Below, in pieces: positions 15,210 to 23,925 of a stretch of DNA of 59,639 nucleotides. The position numbers and the translations under genes were made by a program. Positions within the stretch are counted from its first letter, which is position 1; each line of letters begins with the position of its first letter. Under the pieces are notes generated by a model, which saw only the letters and a list, made by a program, of their open reading frames with translations, was not told where the DNA came from and did not search any database. Source of the DNA: Christensenella sp. UBA4636 (lineage in GTDB: Bacteria; Bacillota; Clostridia; Christensenellales; Borkfalkiaceae); the NCBI GenBank assembly GCA_002405915.1, contig DHMS01000043.1:1-59639 (forward strand), in the 5' to 3' direction.

Positions 15210-17591
15210 ATGACGGACAAAAAATTACGTTGCGTCGTTACGGGCTTAGGCATGATAAGCGCAATCGGCAGTAACGTCGACGAGTGCTGGACAAGCGTTC
15301 TTGAATCCAAGAGCGGAATAGACCACACGCACACGGTCGACACCGAAAACTGCTATGCCGATTATGCGGCGGAAGTTAAAGATTCCGCTTTCAACGCCGT
15401 TAAAGACGAGGGCAACCCCGACAGAAGCGTTCGCTTAGCCGTAAAAGCCGCGGAGGAAGCTCTCGCGGACGCCGGACTTAGAAAGTTTGACGGCGACGAA
15501 AAGGCAAGCGTTATCATGGGAAGCTGCGTAGGCGGCGTAAAGAGCATCGAACATTACTACACCAAGGGTAAACCCGAAGAAGATATCGCTAAAATGCCTA
15601 TCTCCTCTATCGCAAACGCGGTTGCGGAAAGCGTTGAAGCGGGCGGAGTCGTTACAAACGTTGCAAACGCTTGCGCGGCTGGTACCATAAGCGTTGCGTA
15701 CGCTGCGGACCTTATAAGAGCGGGCAAAGCCGACGTGGTTATCGCAGGCGGTTCGGACGCGTTTGCTTCCGTTCCTTACGCGGGCTTTTTGGCTCTCCAT
15801 GCGCTCGACGAAAACGGTTGCCACCCCTTTAACCGTTCGCACGGAATAACGCTCGGCGAAGGCGCGGGCGCGCTCGTTATAGAGTCGCTCGAACATGCCG
15901 AGGCGCGCGGCGCGAAGATTTACTGCGAAGTTTTAGGCGCGGGGATTTCCTCCGACGCTCACCATATAACCGCACCCCGCCCGGACGGCGAAGGACAAAT
16001 GGTCGCTATAAGAAGCGCGATGGCTCATTCGGGGCTTGCCGAAGAGGACATAGGCTATATTAACGCGCACGGCACGGGTACGGCTAAAAACGACGAAGCG
16101 GAATTTTTGTCGCTTCACACCATATTCGACGGCAAAAACGACGATTTGTCCGTAAGCTCCACGAAAGCCCTCACGGGGCATTGCTTGGGGGCGGCGGGCG
16201 CAATCGAAGCCGTGCTTTCCGTCAAAGCTCTTTCCGAAAATATCGTTCCCGCGACCGCGGGCTACACGGACGAAGATTTAGAAGCCCTCAAAGAAAAGGC
16301 GGGCAAGATAGACTTCGTACCAAACAAGGTAAGAGAAAAGAAGCTTCATGCCGTAATGAGCAACTCGTTTGCGTTCGGCGGCAACAACGCGAGCATAATT
16401 TTCGCCAAAGACAAAGGCGAAGTCAAGGATAAATGCGTTAAAAAGCCTATCGTTATAACGGGCTTAGGCATAGTTTCTCCGCTCGGAAACGGCGTTGAAA
16501 ACTATATAGAAGCGTACAAAGAGGGCAAGAAGATTGAAGGGGGCAGCGTTCGATCGACTGTTTCGACGGACGACTATAACCCGCTCGGGCTTAAAATGGC
16601 GTTCTACCGCAAGCTCGACAACTTCTCGCAGTTGCAAGCCGTTTCGGGCATGTACGCTATAAAGGACGCAAATTACGAAGTTACCGAAGAAAACGCGTTT
16701 AAGACGGGTATTATCGTAGGTACTTCCGAAGGCGCGCTCGGTCCCGGGTGCGACTTCGAAACGCTCATCGCCGACCACGGCAACGCTCACGGCAGCGCGT
16801 TCAAGTTCCCCAACACCGTTTACAATGCGGCGGGCGGATATCTCTCTATTTGCGCCGGCGTTAAGGGTTACAACGTAACGGTAACAAACGGCGCGCAGTC
16901 GGGCTTGCAGAGCTTTGCTTACGCCGTTAACGTTTTGCGCAACGGCTGGGCGGACGCTATGCTCGCCACCGGTTCGGACGAAAACAGCGACATTATGGAC
17001 GAACTCTACAAAGGGCTTAACCTCGTAGCGGACGGATACGTCGCGCCGTATGCGGGCAAAGATAAATTTTCGCTTTCCGACGGCAGCGTTTCCGTAATGC
17101 TCGAAACGGAAGAAGAAGCGAAAAAGCGCGGCGCAAAGGTTTACGCGCACGTTTTAGGTTACGGCATGGCGCATAAGAGCGTTCCGTTCGGCACGATAAA
17201 AGGCTCGGATGAAGCTTTGGACGAAGCCGTTAAGCTCGCGCTTATGGACGGCGGCGTTTCGATTGAAGATATCGACGCTGTTATCGGGTTTGCCGACGGA
17301 CACAAAGTCGTTGACGATATCGAACTCGGATTTATAAACAGAACGTTCAAGACCGAAATCCCCGTGATTTCCGTAAAAGAAAGAACGGGTGAGGGAAGAG
17401 CCGCTTCGGCAGCCCTTGCCGCAATGCACGGCGCGCTTTTACTCTCGGGTGAACTTGCAGAAAGCGAAGCTTATCTTTTAAGCGACGGCAAGAAGCAAAA
17501 AACGACCGTGAAAGGCGAAAAATTGAACAATATACTTGCGATATCTTTCGGCTCGGGCGGTTCGTACTGCGCCCTCGTTATCACAAAGTAA
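15210..17591 (+). CDS. Fused ketosynthase / inactive ketosynthase (KS-CLF-like)
   Basis: 793 residues made of two FabF-like thiolase-fold units. The first (about 5-405) is complete: Cys155 in NACAAG, His287 in HGTGT, Lys319 and His324 in GHCLGAAG. It should perform decarboxylative Claisen condensation of malonyl-ACP with an acyl chain. The second (about 411-793, from KPIVITGLGIVSPLG) keeps the fold and the final GSGGSY motif but lacks all three catalytic residues: NGAQSG replaces NACAAG (Ala562 at the Cys position, then Gln563), Phe replaces the first His and Glu the second. This is the pattern of a chain length factor (KS-beta) as in type II polyketide synthases, here fused in one chain. A plain FabF duplication that lost activity is the alternative. 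Confidence 0.85.
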   Translation: MTDKKLRCVVTGLGMISAIGSNVDECWTSVLESKSGIDHTHTVDTENCYADYAAEVKDSAFNAVKDEGNPDRSVRLAVKAAEEALADAGLRKFDGDEKASVIMGSCVGGVKSIEHYYTKGKPEEDIAKMPISSIANAVAESVEAGGVVTNVANACAAGTISVAYAADLIRAGKADVVIAGGSDAFASVPYAGFLALHALDENGCHPFNRSHGITLGEGAGALVIESLEHAEARGAKIYCEVLGAGISSDAHHITAPRPDGEGQMVAIRSAMAHSGLAEEDIGYINAHGTGTAKNDEAEFLSLHTIFDGKNDDLSVSSTKALTGHCLGAAGAIEAVLSVKALSENIVPATAGYTDEDLEALKEKAGKIDFVPNKVREKKLHAVMSNSFAFGGNNASIIFAKDKGEVKDKCVKKPIVITGLGIVSPLGNGVENYIEAYKEGKKIEGGSVRSTVSTDDYNPLGLKMAFYRKLDNFSQLQAVSGMYAIKDANYEVTEENAFKTGIIVGTSEGALGPGCDFETLIADHGNAHGSAFKFPNTVYNAAGGYLSICAGVKGYNVTVTNGAQSGLQSFAYAVNVLRNGWADAMLATGSDENSDIMDELYKGLNLVADGYVAPYAGKDKFSLSDGSVSVMLETEEEAKKRGAKVYAHVLGYGMAHKSVPFGTIKGSDEALDEAVKLALMDGGVSIEDIDAVIGFADGHKVVDDIELGFINRTFKTEIPVISVKERTGEGRAASAALAAMHGALLLSGELAESEAYLLSDGKKQKTTVKGEKLNNILAISFGSGGSYCALVITK

Positions 17592-17665
17592 TTGCCGTTA
17601 AAAAAACGGCTTGAAAGGGGAGCCGAAAGACTCCCCTTAAATATTAAAAAACGGAGATTTTATAT

Positions 17666-18397
17666 ATGAAAGTTGCAATAATCACTGGCGCTTCGAAAGG
17701 AATAGGAAAAGCTTGCGCTCTGCGCCTTGCCGCGGACGGTTACGCCGTCGCGATAAACTACGCGCACAACGACGAGGAAGCCAACAAAGTCCTCGAAGAA
17801 ATAGTAAACAACGGCGGTACGGCTAAGCTTTACAAAGCCGATGTTTCCGACAAGGAAGCCGTCAGAAAAATGGTTAGGGAAATAGACAAAGAATTCGGCG
17901 GGATAGATTTGCTCGTCAACAACGCCGGGATTGTTCGCGACGAATATCTTTTGATGATGAACCCCGACACGTTAGATAAATGCTTCGATTTGAACGTAAA
18001 AGGTTACTTTTACATGTCTCAGCAAGTCGCGCTTAAAATGTTCCGCAAAAAGAGGGGCGTTATAATCAATATGTCCTCGGTGAGCGGAAGCTTTGCGCTT
18101 GCGGGGCAGACCGTTTATTCGGCGACGAAGGGCGCGGTCAACGCGCTTACACGCACGATGGCAAAGGAACTCGGCGGTTACGGAATAAGGGTTAACGCGG
18201 TCGCGCCGGGCTTTGTTCGCACGGAAATGCTCGACCATATCCCCGAAGAAAAGAAAGAGGAATATCTTAAAGCCATTCCGCTCCATCGCCTTGCGGAGGT
18301 GGAAGAGGTGGCTTCGCTCGTTTCCGTTCTTGCTTCCGACGCTTGCTCGTACATGACGGGGCAAATACTCACTATGGACGGGGGACTTTCGTTATGA
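17666..18397 (+). CDS. fabG: 3-oxoacyl-ACP reductase (SDR family)
   Basis: 243 residues, a classical short-chain dehydrogenase: cofactor motif TGASKGIG at about 8-15, NNAG at about 87-90, the catalytic Ser in NMSSVSGS, and YSATKGA with Tyr151 and Lys155. It reduces the 3-keto group of the acyl-ACP made by the ketosynthase, using NADPH. It ends with the FabG-like MTGQILTMDGGLSL. The stop codon overlaps the start of fabZ (ATGA), indicating translational coupling. The 74-bp gap upstream contains a short stem (AGGGGAG/CTCCCCTT) that might act as an RNA processing or weak attenuation site. Confidence 0.93.
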   Translation: MKVAIITGASKGIGKACALRLAADGYAVAINYAHNDEEANKVLEEIVNNGGTAKLYKADVSDKEAVRKMVREIDKEFGGIDLLVNNAGIVRDEYLLMMNPDTLDKCFDLNVKGYFYMSQQVALKMFRKKRGVIINMSSVSGSFALAGQTVYSATKGAVNALTRTMAKELGGYGIRVNAVAPGFVRTEMLDHIPEEKKEEYLKAIPLHRLAEVEEVASLVSVLASDACSYMTGQILTMDGGLSL

Positions 18398-18843
18398 TGA
18401 ACATCTTTGAAGTAAACAAGAGAATAAAACAACGCCCGCCTTTCCAGATGATAGACAGGGTGCTGGAAATAGAGCAAGGTACCCGCGCGGTAGGGCTTAA
18501 AAACCTTTCGGTAAACGAGCCGTATTTTGCGGGGCATTTTCCCGACAGCCCCATTATGCCTGGCGTGCTTATCATAGAAGCGTGCGCTCAGCTCTGCTCG
18601 ATTGCCGCCGAAGCTAACGGCACGGACGAAGATACCCTTTACGTTCTTTTGAAAGTCGACGGGTTTAAGTTCGTTAAGCCTTGTATTCCCGGCGACCAAC
18701 TTATAATCACCGTTGAAAAGACGAACGGCGGAAACGGACCTTTGCTTTCGTTTTCCGCTAACGTGAAAGTAGACGGCGAAACGCGCGTAAAAGGCAATCT
18801 TTCGTTCACAAAAGTACCTAAAACGACTATTTACGGAGGCTAA
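18394..18843 (+). CDS. fabZ: 3-hydroxyacyl-ACP dehydratase (FabZ type)
   Basis: About 149 residues from the ATG at 18394; the adjacent ATG at 18397 is equally possible. I reject a longer reading from 18343 because it lies inside fabG and does not match the family. It is a single hot-dog fold with catalytic His48 in AGHFPDSPIMPG and Glu62 in IIEACAQ; the 14-residue spacing is that of FabZ. It starts with the usual RIKQRPPFQMIDRV motif. It removes water from 3-hydroxyacyl-ACP to give trans-2-enoyl-ACP. No enoyl reductase follows in the operon, so products could remain unsaturated unless FabI or FabK is encoded elsewhere. Confidence 0.92.
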   Translation: MMNIFEVNKRIKQRPPFQMIDRVLEIEQGTRAVGLKNLSVNEPYFAGHFPDSPIMPGVLIIEACAQLCSIAAEANGTDEDTLYVLLKVDGFKFVKPCIPGDQLIITVEKTNGGNGPLLSFSANVKVDGETRVKGNLSFTKVPKTTIYGG

Positions 18844-18846
18844 AAA

Positions 18847-19767
18847 ATGGGCAAAACTGCATTTTTGTTTTCCGGACAGGGCGCGCAGACCGTCGGAATG
18901 TGCAAAGATTTTTACGACGATAATAAAATAGCGAAAGAACTTTTCGATATGGGCGAAACAATAAAACCGGGAGTGAAAGATATCTGCTTTGCTTCCGATA
19001 TGCAAACGCTCACGGCGACCGAAAACGCGCAACCTTGTTTATATTTAACGGACCTTTCAATCGCTAAAATTTTAGCCGATAACGGAATAAAACCCGACGC
19101 GGTAGCGGGCTTTTCCCTCGGAGAAATCCCCGCGCTTGCCTTTGCGAAAGTTTTTTCGGAAGAGGACGGGTTCAAGTTCGTTTGCATAAGAGGCGAAGCC
19201 ATGAAAAAGGCTAACGAAAATCATCCCGGCGGAATGGTCGCCGCATTGAAGCTTCCGCCCGAAACGGTTGAAAAAGTGGCTTCCGAATTTAAACAAATTT
19301 ATCCCGTAAACTACAACTGCCCGGGGCAAGTTTCGTGCGCTGGCGCGTTTGACGAACTCGACGGGTTTGTCGAAGCCATAAAGAAAGAGGGCGGCAGAGC
19401 CGTTAAGCTTGCGGTAAGCGGCGCGTTCCACTCCCCGTATATGGAAGAAGCTTCGCTCGTTTTGAAAAATGCTCTCGAATCTATCCCCGTAAGCGCGGCG
19501 CAAATCCCCGTATATTCCGATAGAAGCGGCGAAGTTTACCCCGAAAACGAAGAGGGCATAAAGGAAGCTTTGTCAAAACAGGTTTGCTCGCCCGTTCGTT
19601 GGCAGAAAATACTTGAAAATATGTATGAGGACGGCATCGACACGTTTATAGAAGTAGGCGTAGGAGCGACGCTTAAAGGCTTTGTCGGTAGAACTTTGCC
19701 CGAAGCAAAGGCTTATGCGGTGACGGATAAAGCTTCGCTTGCCGCGCTTTTAGAAACCTTGAAGTAA
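18847..19767 (+). CDS. fabD: Malonyl-CoA:ACP transacylase
   Basis: 306 residues, the usual FabD length. The N-terminal FLFSGQGAQTVGM is the oxyanion-side motif. The nucleophile is Ser90 in GFSLGE; the usual His before it is Phe, a tolerated change since many Firmicutes have Leu there. Catalytic His195 is in GAFHSPYM. An Arg that would bind the malonyl carboxylate is present in CIRGEAM. It loads malonyl units onto the ACP. It begins 3 bp after fabZ with the ribosome binding site GGAGG and is cotranscribed. Confidence 0.93.
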   Translation: MGKTAFLFSGQGAQTVGMCKDFYDDNKIAKELFDMGETIKPGVKDICFASDMQTLTATENAQPCLYLTDLSIAKILADNGIKPDAVAGFSLGEIPALAFAKVFSEEDGFKFVCIRGEAMKKANENHPGGMVAALKLPPETVEKVASEFKQIYPVNYNCPGQVSCAGAFDELDGFVEAIKKEGGRAVKLAVSGAFHSPYMEEASLVLKNALESIPVSAAQIPVYSDRSGEVYPENEEGIKEALSKQVCSPVRWQKILENMYEDGIDTFIEVGVGATLKGFVGRTLPEAKAYAVTDKASLAALLETLK

Positions 19768-19778
19768 GGAATTTTATT

Positions 19779-20585
19779 ATGGAAAAGAAAATAAGGCTTG
19801 AAGAAATGCTCGAATCCGCCGATACCTGCGCTTGCCAAAAGTGCAAAGCGATTATCTCGGAAAAGAGCTTAGCGGAAAACTTTTATACATGCCCCGCGTG
19901 CGGCGCGTATAATCGTATTCCCGCAAGGATAAGAATAGATTACGTCGTGGACGAGGGGAGTTTTACCGAAATGTTCGGCGGCAGAATAGCCGTTGACCCG
20001 ATAAGCTTCCCCGACTATAAGGAAAAATTCGCTTCCGCCGAAAAAAAGAGCGGCGAAAACGAGGGCGTTATCTGCGGCGTTGCTAAAATAAACGGCAAAA
20101 AGACTTGCGTTTTCTCAATGAACCCTGAGTTCATGATGGGCGCGATGGGTACCGTTTTGGGCGACAGAATAACTTCGCTCTTCGAATATGCAATCGCGGA
20201 AAAGTTGCCCGTTATAGGCTTCACGGTATCGGGCGGAGCGAGAATGCAAGAAGGCGTTTTGTCGCTCATGCAAATGGCTAAAATTTCAGCCGCGGTCAAA
20301 AAACATTCGGACGCGGGGCTTTTGTATGTCGTTATGGCGACAGACCCGACGATGGGCGGCATAACGGCAAGCTTTGCGATGCTCGGCGATATCATTCTTT
20401 CCGAGCCGGGCGCGAACATCGGTTTTGCGGGCAAACGCGTCGTAGAGCAAGTCACGCGCGAAACGCTGCCGGACTTTTTCCAGAGTGCGGAATTTCAGCT
20501 TAAAAACGGGTTCTTGGACGATATCGTCGAAAGAAAAGACCTCAAAAACTATTTAGGAAAGCTCCTCGAGCTTCACGAAAGATAA
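19779..20585 (+). CDS. accD: Acetyl-CoA carboxylase carboxyltransferase subunit beta
   Basis: 268 residues. An N-terminal zinc ribbon, CQKC ... CPAC, at residues about 19-45, then the crotonase-like carboxyltransferase core with MGAMGTVLGDRI, VSGGARMQEG and ATDPTMGGITASFAMLGDI. With AccA it transfers the carboxyl group from biotin to acetyl-CoA to form malonyl-CoA for the ketosynthase. It is adjacent to accA (12 bp). The biotin carrier (accB) and biotin carboxylase (accC) genes that normally accompany it in Clostridia are absent from this operon. Confidence 0.94.
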   Translation: MEKKIRLEEMLESADTCACQKCKAIISEKSLAENFYTCPACGAYNRIPARIRIDYVVDEGSFTEMFGGRIAVDPISFPDYKEKFASAEKKSGENEGVICGVAKINGKKTCVFSMNPEFMMGAMGTVLGDRITSLFEYAIAEKLPVIGFTVSGGARMQEGVLSLMQMAKISAAVKKHSDAGLLYVVMATDPTMGGITASFAMLGDIILSEPGANIGFAGKRVVEQVTRETLPDFFQSAEFQLKNGFLDDIVERKDLKNYLGKLLELHER

Positions 20586-20597
20586 GGAGAACGACTA

Positions 20598-21470
20598 ATG
20601 AAAAACCTTAAAAACGAAAGCGTTTACGAGCGCATTTGCCGCACGAGAAAAAACGGCAGACCGACTACGATTGACTACGTTAACGCGCTTATAGACGGGT
20701 TTATCGAATTCCACGGCGACAGATATTACGCCGACGACCACGCCATAATCGGCGGCATAGGCTATCTTTCGGGAACGCCCGTAACGGTAATCGGGATAGA
20801 AAAGGGCAGAAATTTGCAAGAAAGATTAGACAGAAAATTTGGCTCTCCCCTGCCCGAGGGGTACAGGAAAGCTTTGCGCCTTTTAAAGCAAGCGGAAAAG
20901 TTTAACCGCCCCGCAATTTTGTTTGTAGATACGCAAGGCGCGAACTGCGGCAAAGAAGCCGAGGAACGCGGCATAGGCGAGGCTATCGCGCGCAATCTTT
21001 ACGAAATGTCGGCTTTAAAAACTCCGCTTATCTCAATCGTTATAGGCGAAGGCGGCTCGGGCGGCGCGCTTGCGCTTGCCGTTGCGGACAGAGTTTGGAT
21101 GCTTGAAAACGCTTATTATTCGGTTATCACGCCCGAATCTTGCGCAAGCATACTCTTCAAAGACCCGTCGAGAGCGAACGAGGCGGCGGAACATTTGAGG
21201 CTCACGGCGCACGATTTGTATTCCTTCGGCGTAATCGAAAAGATAATCGAAGAACCTGACGATTTCACGAAAGAGGACGAGCGCGCGTTATTCATGCAAA
21301 AATTAAAACACGACCTCGAAAAGGAAGTTCATAAATTGAAAAAGCTTTCCGCCGAAGATTTGCTTGCCGCGCGTTATGAAAAATACCGCAAAATCGGCAG
21401 ATACGAGCAGTATTCTTCGCAGATCCCCAAAGAAAACGAAAGAAGGCTTTTCAAGTTTTTTAAAAAGTAA
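20598..21470 (+). CDS. accA: Acetyl-CoA carboxylase carboxyltransferase subunit alpha
   Basis: 290 residues, slightly shorter than the usual 310-320 because the N-terminal coiled segment is reduced. Family motifs: IDGFIEFHGDRYYADD, FVDTQGANCGKEAEERG, and IGEGGSGGALALAVADRVWMLENAYYSVITPE, which forms the oxyanion holes binding biotin and acetyl-CoA. It forms the alpha2beta2 carboxyltransferase with AccD. It starts 12 bp after accD with the ribosome binding site AAGGAG and ends 9 bp before the flavin reductase gene. Confidence 0.94.
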   Translation: MKNLKNESVYERICRTRKNGRPTTIDYVNALIDGFIEFHGDRYYADDHAIIGGIGYLSGTPVTVIGIEKGRNLQERLDRKFGSPLPEGYRKALRLLKQAEKFNRPAILFVDTQGANCGKEAEERGIGEAIARNLYEMSALKTPLISIVIGEGGSGGALALAVADRVWMLENAYYSVITPESCASILFKDPSRANEAAEHLRLTAHDLYSFGVIEKIIEEPDDFTKEDERALFMQKLKHDLEKEVHKLKKLSAEDLLAARYEKYRKIGRYEQYSSQIPKENERRLFKFFKK

Positions 21471-21479
21471 TAGCGGCGT

Positions 21480-22205
21480 ATGAAAGTTTTATTGTTGAAC
21501 GGCAGCCCGAAAAAGCAAAAAAGCTGTACGTTTTTGATAGCAGAAAGTTTTTTGAACGGCATAAAAAAAGCTTTTCCCGAAGCCCAAACGGAAGTAATTC
21601 ATATCTCCGATTTGAACGTAACGCCGTGTTTGGGGTGCCTTTCGTGCTGGGGCAGAACGGAGGGTAAATGTATAATAAAAAACGACGATATCCCGCTTAT
21701 TAAGAGGAAAATTCTTGAATCTGATATAGTCGTGGAAGCCTTTCCGCTCTACTTTTTCGGCATGCCCGGCTCCGTGAAAGTTTTCACCGACAGAATGCTT
21801 TCGATGATGAAAACTTACGAAGGTCAACGTCCGCCCGAAAACGGCGTGAGCTATCACGGCATAAGGGATAAAGGCAACATAAAGAAGTTTGCCGTGCTTT
21901 CTTCGTGCGCGTACACGGACGGCGACACCGTATTCGAGCCGCTCAAAAAGCAGTTCGATTATATCTGCGGCGAAAACGGTTATACGTTTTTGTATGCTCC
22001 GCAGCTAAAAACCCTCGTCGAACTCGGCGCGTCAGCTCGGCTCACAAGGTATCTTGAAAAATTCGAAGCGGCGGGCGAAAAATTCGCGCTCGGCACTTTA
22101 ACGGAAGAGGACGTTTCAAAAACGGTAAAGCCGCCGTTTTCGGACGCTGTGTACGCTCAGCTTCTAAACAACTTCTGGACGGAAGAACGCTCGCACAACA
22201 AATAA
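21480..22205 (+). CDS. Flavodoxin-fold NAD(P)H-dependent FMN reductase
   Basis: 241 residues. The N-terminal phosphate-binding loop LLNGSPKKQKSCTFLI is typical of NADPH-dependent FMN reductases. The Cys-rich segment CLGCLSCW...GKC (about residues 44-60) is shared with the iron-sulfur flavoprotein / multimeric flavodoxin group, and FPLYFFGMPGSVKVFTDR is the flavin-contacting loop. It would reduce FMN-dependent substrates, quinones or acyl intermediates. As the last gene of the KS-CLF operon, it could supply a redox step to the pathway; this is inference. It is not a FabI or FabK homologue, so it cannot simply be called the missing enoyl reductase. Confidence 0.8.
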   Translation: MKVLLLNGSPKKQKSCTFLIAESFLNGIKKAFPEAQTEVIHISDLNVTPCLGCLSCWGRTEGKCIIKNDDIPLIKRKILESDIVVEAFPLYFFGMPGSVKVFTDRMLSMMKTYEGQRPPENGVSYHGIRDKGNIKKFAVLSSCAYTDGDTVFEPLKKQFDYICGENGYTFLYAPQLKTLVELGASARLTRYLEKFEAAGEKFALGTLTEEDVSKTVKPPFSDAVYAQLLNNFWTEERSHNK

Positions 22206-22220
22206 TTTAAAATCGGAAAC

Positions 22221-22255
22221 TTTCCCGAAGTCGGTTTTTTATCGTCGTCGGGAAA
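22221..22255 (+). terminator. Possible terminator of the KS-CLF operon
   Basis: Two exclusive stems are possible: CCGA-AG-TCGG followed by T6, or TTTCCCGA paired with TCGGGAAA. The first is short. Confidence 0.4.
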
Positions 22256-22325
22256 TTTAAAAGTATAAATGTGAAAAATAAGTGAAAAATGTGTGCAAAT
22301 AGTTAAAGATTGTTCATAAAATCGC

Positions 22326-22354
22326 TTGCGTTTCATATAAAAAAGTGATAAAAT
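22326..22354 (+). promoter_or_regulatory. Promoter of the RsgI-like lipoprotein gene
   Basis: TTGCGT (22326-22331), 17 bp, TAAAAT (22349-22354). The ribosome binding site AAGGAG precedes the ATG at 22428. Confidence 0.7.
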
Positions 22355-22427
22355 ATAGCCAACAAAAAGGAAAAGGCGATAAAAAACATCGCTCGAAATT
22401 CCCAAAAAAAATACAAGGAGTATTATT

Positions 22428-23633
22428 ATGAAAACTTACGGCAAAATTATGTCGCTTGTTTTAGCGACGGTCATGTGCTTCGGAATAGTAAGCTTTGCGG
22501 GCTGTTCCGACAACACGAAAGCGGAAGCAAAGTCTTATATGACGGTAGACATCAACCCGTCTATAGAATTTACGCTTGACAAAGACAACAAAATAGTATC
22601 CGTTACCGCTCTTAACGATGACGGCGCGGTACTTATCAGCGGCACGGCTTTTGCGGGCAAAACGGCGGAAGAGGGCGCAAAACTCGTGGTTGAGCTTGCT
22701 ACCCAGCAAGGTTACCTCGTTAAAGGCGAAGCGAGCAAAAACGCGGACGAAGTAAATATTGCTGTCACCGGTAACACCGAAACGGCTAAAAAGATTTACG
22801 AAAACGTTAAAGGCAAAGTAGACAAATACATCGAAGACAGCGGTATCGCTGCGGCTGTAAAAGAAGGTCAGGCGAAAGGCGTTGAAGAACTCCGCAAAAT
22901 GGCAATCGCTATGGGGCTTGACAAGGACGAAGCCGTTAAAATGGACGCGGAAGCTCTTATCAAATACATAGGCGAATCGAGAAAGGAAACCGCCGAACTT
23001 ATGTCGGAAGAACTTCGCCAGATGTACTACAAAGCTAAAAACACCGAAATCAAAGTTGCGGAAAACGAAGCGGTAGTCAAAGCTATCGGCACCGTTGACG
23101 AAGCTTATAAGAGTGCCGTCGAACAACTCGACAACGCTAAAGAAGCTCTCAAATCTGCCGAAAAAGCTATTCTCGACGCTTACAATACCTATTTTGTAAA
23201 AGCAGATAGCGACTATCAAGTAGCCCTTAAAAAAGTTCTTGAAGCTAAAGCCGAATACAACAAACAAAAAGCTATCGTAGCCGAAATGACGGATAGTACC
23301 GAAAAGGCTGCCGCAGAAGTAATTCTTAAAGGAAAGAAGACAGCTTTAGACATTGCCGAAGGTTCGCTTAACGGCTTTAAAACGACTGCGGAAGGTTTTG
23401 TAAAAGCTGCTTCCACCACTTTCGACAAAGCTTACGAAGCAATCGATACCATTAAAGCTAACTTGCCGTCCGAAATTCAGACTAAGCTTACTTCCGCCGC
23501 TAAGGACATCGACAAAGCAGCTAACACCGCTAAAGACAAAGCTTTCGACAACTTCGAAAAGCTTTACAAGGACCAGATAGCCGCTTACAACACGATGGTT
23601 AAAGACGCGCAGAAAGCTCAGAAGAAAGCGTAA
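22428..23633 (+). CDS. Lipoprotein with RsgI-like extracytoplasmic domain and coiled coil
   Basis: 401 residues. The lipoprotein signal peptide ends at a FAGC lipobox (Cys25 or so). Residues about 38-150 resemble the middle, extracytoplasmic domain of the anti-sigma factor RsgI: YMTVDINPSIEFTLDKDNKIVSV, ALNDDGAVLI, then GKTAEEGAKLVVELATQQGYL. From about 215 to the end the protein is long, helical and Ala/Lys/Glu-rich (coiled coil). There is no N-terminal anti-sigma peptide or transmembrane helix, and no sigI gene nearby, so this is not a normal RsgI. It may be a surface scaffold or a sensor using the same domain. The start has an AAGGAG ribosome binding site. Confidence 0.6.
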   Translation: MKTYGKIMSLVLATVMCFGIVSFAGCSDNTKAEAKSYMTVDINPSIEFTLDKDNKIVSVTALNDDGAVLISGTAFAGKTAEEGAKLVVELATQQGYLVKGEASKNADEVNIAVTGNTETAKKIYENVKGKVDKYIEDSGIAAAVKEGQAKGVEELRKMAIAMGLDKDEAVKMDAEALIKYIGESRKETAELMSEELRQMYYKAKNTEIKVAENEAVVKAIGTVDEAYKSAVEQLDNAKEALKSAEKAILDAYNTYFVKADSDYQVALKKVLEAKAEYNKQKAIVAEMTDSTEKAAAEVILKGKKTALDIAEGSLNGFKTTAEGFVKAASTTFDKAYEAIDTIKANLPSEIQTKLTSAAKDIDKAANTAKDKAFDNFEKLYKDQIAAYNTMVKDAQKAQKKA

Positions 23634-23681
23634 GTAAAGACTATACAAACTAAAAATACATTCCGCTCGTGTCGGTTTTTG

Positions 23682-23701
23682 CCGCCGCGGGCGGTTTTTT
23701 T
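23682..23701 (+). terminator. Terminator
   Basis: CCGCC, loop GCG, GGCGG and T7, 49 bp after the stop codon of the RsgI-like gene. Confidence 0.85.
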
Positions 23702-23782
23702 ATGCCGTTTTGCTTGAAAAGTGCGCGACGTATTGCGTTTACCCGTTCCAAGGTTTCAAACGGCTTTTTTTGTGCCGTTTTT

Positions 23783-23898
23783 ACAGTTCGTAATCAAAAA
23801 GTTACCGTTCGTAAAGGCGAAAAGGCAGAGTTGCCGAAAAAGTAAGCAATTCGTAAAGCGCATATTGCAAAGCTTGCGCCCTCGTGTTAAGCTATGCT
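23783..23898 (+). promoter_or_regulatory. LytTR-type operator array and promoter of the GH3 operon
   Basis: Three direct repeats: ACAGTTCGTAA (23783-23793), ACCGTTCGTAA (23804-23814) and GCAATTCGTAA (23846-23856). Their starts are 21 and 42 bp apart, so all lie on one DNA face. ACAGTTCGT and ACCGTTCGT match the LytR/AlgR consensus. A promoter-like pair TTGCAA (23865-23870), 17 bp, TAAGCT (23888-23893) follows at nearly the same distance as in front of the kinase gene. A LytTR regulator is encoded at 29731. Confidence 0.75.
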
Positions 23899-23925
23899 CG
23901 TTAAAAAAACGCAAGGAGCTTTCAC

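Noticed and set aside
21480..22205. Missing enoyl-ACP reductase of the KS-CLF operon
   Set aside because: The flavodoxin-type P-loop and Cys cluster are not those of FabI, FabK or FabL.
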